DNA from: Thalassomonas viridans
GTDB lineage: Bacteria; Pseudomonadota; Gammaproteobacteria; Enterobacterales; Alteromonadaceae
Direction: 5' to 3'
Length of the DNA: 64,000 bases
Assembly (NCBI RefSeq): GCF_000948985.2
Contig: NZ_CP059733.1
Span: 5,084,001-5,148,000, forward strand
The notes under the pieces are model-generated. The model was not told where the DNA came from. It did not search any database and saw nothing but the letters and a program-made list of their open reading frames with translations. Position numbers and translations under genes: made by a program. Below are positions 61,201 to 64,000 of this stretch, in pieces (positions within the stretch are counted from its first letter, which is position 1; every line of letters begins with the position of its first letter).

Positions 61201-64000
61201 GCGCAGATCATTGCTGGAACTCCTGTCCGACGGCACTTCGACGCCGTTTGCCATGATTTTGATGTTTTTGATGGAGTAGCCGTTAATGGCCTCGTTCATT
61301 AAAATATTGAACCTGGCATTGGTGGGCACCTCACTCTGGCCGTCACGAATGCTGACGCTTGCCACCAGGGGGGCAACCCCGTCGGCATCAAAGGCGGTGG
61401 TGAAATAATAATTGCTGGTGCCCGACTTATTGTTGCCGAACAAATCCTTGATATCCGAGGTCAGCACTACCCTGTGGCGTCTGCCCACCAAAAAGGCGGC
61501 ATTGGGGGTAAAAGTCAGGGTCTGGCTGTCGTCTTTAACATCCACCAGGCCGTCAATCCTGAGGTTGGTGGAGGTATCGAGCACATAAAAAGAATCCGGG
61601 GTCACGGTTTGCGGGTCGATACGCTCGCTCATGATCAACGTCAGGGAGGCATTCACCGGCACATCGGCGGCGTTATTCACCGGGTTAATAGCGGCAACCG
61701 TCGGCCTGACGGTATCTACGGTATTGCCGGTAACAAAGCTGAAACTGTACTCCTGCGCCAGCAGGTTGCCGGCGGCATCCTTGAGCCCCTGCACCTTCAC
61801 CGTGTAGGAAGTGTAATCCTTTAACAGCGCCGAAGGGGTAAAGAGCAGCTGCTGGTCGCCGCCGATCAGCTGGCGCGTGCCTGCAATTTCCACCACGCCG
61901 TCTTCGAGCAACAGCAGCGAGTCCGCCCTGAGGGATTTTTTCGAAATCAGCTCGGAAAAGTCGATAATAATCGCGGTGTTTTCCGGAACCTCAGTGGCAT
62001 CCACCGCCGGCTCTGTGGTCAGGATAGTCGGGGCCACGGTATCCGGGTTGGTGGGATCTGTGCCGTTAGCCACTTCGTCGCCGTCAGACAGGCCGTCGTC
62101 ATCGGTATCTTCTTTATTGGCGTTGGTGCCGCGGGCAACTTCCTCGCCGTCTCCCAGGCCATCGCCGTCGGTATCGAATTTCGCCGGGTCGGTAAACCAG
62201 ATCTCAGCTTCCTCCTGATCGCCGAGGCCGTCGTTATCTTCATCGTTTTGTACTTCCAGGGTAACCCGGGAAGAGCTGGTGGTGTTGCCCCCCAGGTCCA
62301 TGGCCCTGGCTTCCACCGCCAGTGCGGAAATGCCCTCGGGTACTGTATAGGGCGTCTGGTAGGGGAAAGTGGTGTCTTCCGCCACCTTGTCGCCGTTAAC
62401 AATGAACTCGATTTTCGCCACGGCAATATCGTCTTCGGCATCGGCGGATAAGATCAGGCGCTTGCCTTCCACCGTCACCCCGTTCACCCCGGGACTGGTC
62501 AGGGCAACCGTCGGGAAGATGCCGTTGACATCATTTAACATACGGTACTGGGCAACAAAAAGCTTAGAATCCCCCGAGGCCTTATAGTCGCTGCTCACCA
62601 CAAAGCGCTCTTCGGTGATAAAGGCATGGGTGGCGTCCACGGCGATGCCGGTGCCGGCATAATCTCCCAGCGGCGACAGGTTGATGGTATCCTGGAAAAA
62701 AGGATTGTCGGCATCCTTGATATTGACGTAGGCGGCAACGTTGGGGAACAGCTGCTCGGCAAAGAAAGCAAAGCCGTTTGTGATGGCGACGTCCCGGGGC
62801 ACGAAACTGCCGTCTCCCCCTTTCAGCTCCAGGGTGTTGGCCTCGGTGATCTTATACACCCGGTAACCCGAGCTGTAGGCGGCCACGTAAACATAACCGT
62901 TATCCAGGGCGACATCCTTCACCGGCCCGATATTGATGGTGGTCAGCCTTAAGGGGTTGGTAATATCGCTGATGTCAAACAGCGCCAGCGAGCTGCCGCC
63001 GACGGCCACCAGCTTGTCCCCCTCAACGGCTATGCCTTTGACATCACCGAGCTGGTCGGTATAGGCCACGGAGAAAATATTGTCCGGGTCGCCGACATCG
63101 ACAATTTCAATGCCTGCGCTGCCGTCGGCGATAAAGACATAATCCCCCAACAGCGCCAGATCCTGGGCTATGCCTGCGGTATCAAGCGTTGACCTCAGCA
63201 CCGGATTTTCCGCCTCGGAAATATCTATCACCTGCAGCCCGGACTCGCCGTCCGCCACATAGGCAAGGTTGCCGGCAGCCTTGACGTCGATCGCCGTACC
63301 CGGGGTGTCCAGCTCGCCGATAATTTCCGGGTTATCCCGCTGGATCACCGACAACACCTGCAAACCGGCGTTGCCCGAAGCGACATAGGCCTGGTTGCCC
63401 TGGATATCGACATTATTGCCGTACCCGGGCAGGACGACGGCCTTTTGCGCCACCGGGGTAAACTCGGTCACGGTTACATCGACGACAAAGCTTTTACCGC
63501 CGTTGGTTACCGTCAGCTGGGTTTGCCCCGACTGGCCGGCAAAAATCTGCCCGTCGGTGAGGCCGAAATTGGCAATGGAAATATCTGCGGTCTGGTAACG
63601 GGTGCCTGTACTTTGATCCGTTAAGTCCACCGAAGTGCCGTCGAGCATATAGCCGGTAATGCTGAGCTGGCCGCTGGCCTCGCCGTCGATGGCGTTATAG
63701 GTCAGCAGCAGGTCTTCCGGGGTGGCGACGATAAAGTTCAGGTAATCGCTTAATTCACCGCTGGCGGCATCATTGGGATCCGAGCCGCCGAGGATTTCCA
63801 GGCCGTCGGTGATACCGTCGCCGTCGCTGTCTTCCAGCAGGGCGTTGGTGACAAAGCCGTCGCTGCCGGGTTCAAGCTCTTCCTTGTCCTCGATGCCGTC
63901 GCCGTCGGTATCCTTACTGCGGATATCTGTGCCCGCCTGGTATTCCTGTAGGGCATTGAGGCCGTCATTGTCGAGATCTTCCAGGGCATCTATGGGATCA
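54271..64000 (-). CDS. Giant Ig-like repeat surface/secreted protein (partial, 5' end outside the window)
   Basis: The frame is open from the window edge to 54271, 3,242 residues, and the upstream codons are coding, so the ATG at 63648 is not the start. From the N-terminal side: calcium-binding thrombospondin-3-like DxDxDG repeats (63750-64000), LVIVD-type beta-propeller repeats (about 62560-63440; GLQVLSVIQ, GLQVIDISE, GIEIVDVGD), a vertebrate-Ig-like module, a second DxDxDG cluster (about 62060-62250), then 24 Big_5/SbsA-type Ig-like modules of about 107 residues. Many modules share V-P-x-N at the first strand, F-x-E-x-I, LTFTP and DLAGN. Cys pairs recur (QCVNEN with GLCDLSG; SCCWYYSF). The last module ends the protein without a sorting tail that I recognise. 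Likely an adhesin or biofilm matrix protein. Confidence 0.9.
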   Translation of the reverse strand, partial: DPIDALEDLDNDGLNALQEYQAGTDIRSKDTDGDGIEDKEELEPGSDGFVTNALLEDSDGDGITDGLEILGGSDPNDAASGELSDYLNFIVATPEDLLLTYNAIDGEASGQLSITGYMLDGTSVDLTDQSTGTRYQTADISIANFGLTDGQIFAGQSGQTQLTVTNGGKSFVVDVTVTEFTPVAQKAVVLPGYGNNVDIQGNQAYVASGNAGLQVLSVIQRDNPEIIGELDTPGTAIDVKAAGNLAYVADGESGLQVIDISEAENPVLRSTLDTAGIAQDLALLGDYVFIADGSAGIEIVDVGDPDNIFSVAYTDQLGDVKGIAVEGDKLVAVGGSSLALFDISDITNPLRLTTINIGPVKDVALDNGYVYVAAYSSGYRVYKITEANTLELKGGDGSFVPRDVAITNGFAFFAEQLFPNVAAYVNIKDADNPFFQDTINLSPLGDYAGTGIAVDATHAFITEERFVVSSDYKASGDSKLFVAQYRMLNDVNGIFPTVALTSPGVNGVTVEGKRLILSADAEDDIAVAKIEFIVNGDKVAEDTTFPYQTPYTVPEGISALAVEARAMDLGGNTTSSSRVTLEVQNDEDNDGLGDQEEAEIWFTDPAKFDTDGDGLGDGEEVARGTNANKEDTDDDGLSDGDEVANGTDPTNPDTVAPTILTTEPAVDATEVPENTAIIIDFSELISKKSLRADSLLLLEDGVVEIAGTRQLIGGDQQLLFTPSALLKDYTSYTVKVQGLKDAAGNLLAQEYSFSFVTGNTVDTVRPTVAAINPVNNAADVPVNASLTLIMSERIDPQTVTPDSFYVLDTSTNLRIDGLVDVKDDSQTLTFTPNAAFLVGRRHRVVLTSDIKDLFGNNKSGTSNYYFTTAFDADGVAPLVASVSIRDGQSEVPTNARFNILMNEAINGYSIKNIKIMANGVEVPSDRSSSNDLRLLTIKPKVSLDADSQYSLVVDGLADLSGNLLAQSQEFAFTTGAGADSQGGSWLSYSPANNALDVPLNTGISTEFNERIDPTSLNSNSYRLYNQTTGRNVPGQLSLSDDGLRVDFTPDSLNPGHRYYVYISYGTPLKDLAGNNIGWYNSFYFTTSGTADNTGPQVSVTNISDGLTGVPVNAPIKLRFSEELSPQCVNENSISFSNGSGEVAFNVSLSNDRQELTITPSEHLAANTGYTLALDGLCDLSGNVLAGYELNFTSHADGLTDTSYPRVSGMSPVHNSVDVDVNSQIIVTFDEAIDPVTAAGKVRIFKTGQSGDLAGHYEVNDNVLTFTPATPLPGGSKIEVQARYVQDLAGNASCCWYYSFTTMPEADLQAPVVAAISPDDGAMDIGVNIPIVLTFNESLNASTVNNNNFKLYSDGSIITPSVYRSGDAQTVTLRGTWPAGKAVSVIVTKDVTDLSGNALTDYASVFTTAVVDNDNSRPGVSRLYPSNGATNVPADSVIVLYTSEVMDESSLPGAFRVAENGVLIDGTLSLSASGQAIEFTPDVPFSNNALVHVYLSSSARDDSGNAINQYQASFRVANSGNTAGTRPTPVTYMPGNSATEIMLNPSIQIAYNQQLNPDFINDSYVVLRQSGSTVLSAQVNLSEDGYTVEVVPAELLTPDTYYTVNLDYRIEDTDGDRQYYNRSFGFTTGAQAVEDQQRPMVLAMNPATGMDNVGINPRYHVRFDEKINPLTFPGSSQMSVAFASGNKEVFYHRYSPLAVSSEHTETVSGIRDYAGNLVMEHSETFTTGESPDVTRPNYQTYVPVANSTVATNARVTWVMNEVIDPLSVNSSNFYVQDTYDGWQHVPGTIGIAADGKTLTWVPNQALAVGRRYYAYIGNITDHSGNSNSADAFYFYTGTEQDTRSPQVSQTSVFEGQQDIATNARLRVVLDEPVNKLLLDGVSISASGVRQNVSASLDSSGTVLTLTPLTLLPGDSWLTLSVTGLADLSGNAQASPVEVNFKTRAGVDVLNGSLTGYSPLNNALDVPLNAQISADFSERIDPATLNSQSFRLYNQTRGRDISGQRQLSEDGRRIIFTPETLEAGHRYYVYVSYGTPLKDFAGNNIGWYNSFYFTTSDQADNSAPVVRVANIGEGLLEVPVNAPLRLLFDEPLVPHCLSDETVVLSGGTGTVAGVLALSSDRKTLTFTPDEHLAAGTAYSLSIQGLCDLAGNTLEDYSLNFTSDSQGNADTAYPRVTAISPAHNATEVDVNSQIVLTFDETIDPVTSAAQVRIFKNGQSGDLAGSYEINDNVMTFTPATSLPGGSRIEVQARYVKDLVGNSSCCWYYSFTTAPEFDTEPPVLVSVTPNDGAMDIGVNIPVVLTFSESLNAATVNSNNFKLYSDGNIITPSVYRSADAQTVTLRGTWPGGKAVSVLVTGGVQDLSNNALVDEVRVFTTAVVDNDNSRPSVARLYPNNGATNVPADTRIVVYTSEAMDESSLAGAFRVAENGVLIEGQLNLTASGQAIEFIPETPLASNALVHVYLDSSARDDSGNAINQYQGSFRVANTQDTAGIRPTPQTYVPSNGSTGVMLNPSIQIAYNQQMDSDYIDDTRVVLRDNSGTVIPAQVSLNGDGRTVEVVPAGLLAADSYYYVSLDYRIQDTDGDNQYYNRSFGFTTGADAVADLQRPVVLEMSPASGMENVSINPRYHLRFDEGINTLSFPDQNNLSLSFASGNREVLYHRYSPLPVNSGHTETVSGVRDYSGNLVVEHSESFTTGSNLDVSAPNYTSYVPTANSTVATNTSVTWLMNEVVDPVSLSSGNFYVQDTNDGWNKVPGTIGIDSDGKTLTWVPDEALVPEHRYYAYLGNVSDLSGNSNSADAFYFYSGAEADTSAPVLLQTSVSEGLEAVPTNARIRLVFNEPVNKLYLGGATLSAGNQVLNTGYSLDSSGTVLTLTPKTLLPADSWISLQVSGLQDISGNVLATATQISFKTSAGVDVLTGGLRSYSPGNNSQEVPLNTLVTADFNERIDPTSLNSQSFRLYDQTDGVYIEGEISLSADGRRVTFTPELLEAGHRYYVYISYGTPLKDLASNNIGWYNSYYFTTGQSDDNGAPQVAVTNLDLGLSQVPVNTPLRLVVNEVLAHHCVNSATVSLSGGGSQVDGTVALSSDRKTISFTPAQPLAIATDFSLQLDGICDLANNLLVGYQLNFSTASSDALDTSGPVLSTMLPEHGSSDQAVNTAVELTFDDILDPRNLGENHSSAPIRIYSGSTYYPGNFSFDGNKVTFTPLNPFPENTRIYVYLRHVPDRTGNSQCCWSYYFDTQNLE
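55230..58130 (-). repeat. Super-repeat unit 2 of the giant protein (nine Ig-like modules)
   Basis: 2,901 bp, the same nine modules in the same order as unit 1, with many substitutions but no net length change. It starts at YSPLNNALDVPLN. Confidence 0.9.
58131..61031 (-). repeat. Super-repeat unit 1 of the giant protein (nine Ig-like modules)
   Basis: 2,901 bp, 967 residues, starting at the module YSPANNALDVPLN. It contains nine successive modules, with the third closing on ASCCWYYSFTT. The anchor GGGCTGTA lies at 61031, 58130 and 55229, exactly 2,901 bases apart each time. Confidence 0.9.

Noticed and set aside
1..64000. tRNA, rRNA, riboswitch and CRISPR signals
   Set aside because: Nothing with the expected conserved cores or arms was noticed on reading. 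A covariance-model scan would be needed to exclude small RNAs.

Overview
The window looks like chromosomal DNA of a marine gammaproteobacterium of the Alteromonadales, most like Colwelliaceae (Thalassomonas-type). This is an inference. It rests on the conserved order mutH / rppH-ptsP-(TauE)-lgt-thyA, on Shewanella/Vibrio-style ThyA and RdgC proteins, on DUF2959, MsrPQ, TrhP-YfhL and ArfA, and on a small repeat element of a kind I associate with this order. No rRNA, tRNA or CRISPR array was seen.

Layout. 0-5.3 kb: a truncated sensor gene, a DUF952 protein, a hybrid histidine kinase, and an SDR dehydrogenase with an amidohydrolase. 5.3-12.6 kb: one minus-strand cluster holding an HlyD-type adaptor, ABC ATPase, MacB/FtsX-like permease, NtrC-type regulator and histidine kinase. 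A sigma-54-like promoter and an upstream inverted repeat lie in front of it. 12.9-18 kb: yjjX, an IS3-family remnant, a fibronectin-like secreted protein that ends at that remnant, and two paralogous small secreted proteins. 18-29 kb: periplasmic binding proteins, DUF2959 lipoprotein, a PqiA-domain protein, arfA with its regulatory hairpin, a porin, an orphan kinase, rdgC, an HDOD protein, and the trhP-yfhL pair behind a perfect FNR-type site.

29.0-37.9 kb is an AT-rich accessory island between the yfhL and thyA terminators. An IS4-type element sits inside the yfhL terminator. It is followed by a receiver-like protein lacking its phosphoacceptor Asp, a secreted protein, a divergent pair of paralogous unknown genes around a perfect inverted repeat, a regulator / double-glycine peptide / membrane-protein cassette, and a P-loop ATPase of defence type. 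The ATPase lies between intact thyA and an inverted 105-bp thyA fragment joined to an IS256-type remnant.

37.9-47.1 kb is the conserved thyA-lgt-TauE-ptsP-rppH // mutH block, with a triplicated rppH 3' end, then a diguanylate cyclase and yeaD. 47.1-52.1 kb: terminator, small inverted-repeat element, two tandem amidohydrolases (one without metal ligands) and msrPQ. 52.4-64 kb: a membrane-anchored glutaredoxin-like protein, a CPYC thiol oxidoreductase, a membrane-anchored helical protein, and a giant cell-surface or secreted protein of 24 Ig-like modules. The giant protein has an exact 2,901-bp (967-residue) super-repeat and conserved cysteines, and its 5' end is outside the window. The arrangement suggests that the oxidoreductase helps fold the giant protein.

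The strongest candidates for something undescribed are the giant protein with its thiol-redox partners, the double-glycine peptide cassette, the divergent paralog pair, and the ATPase locus between thyA copies.
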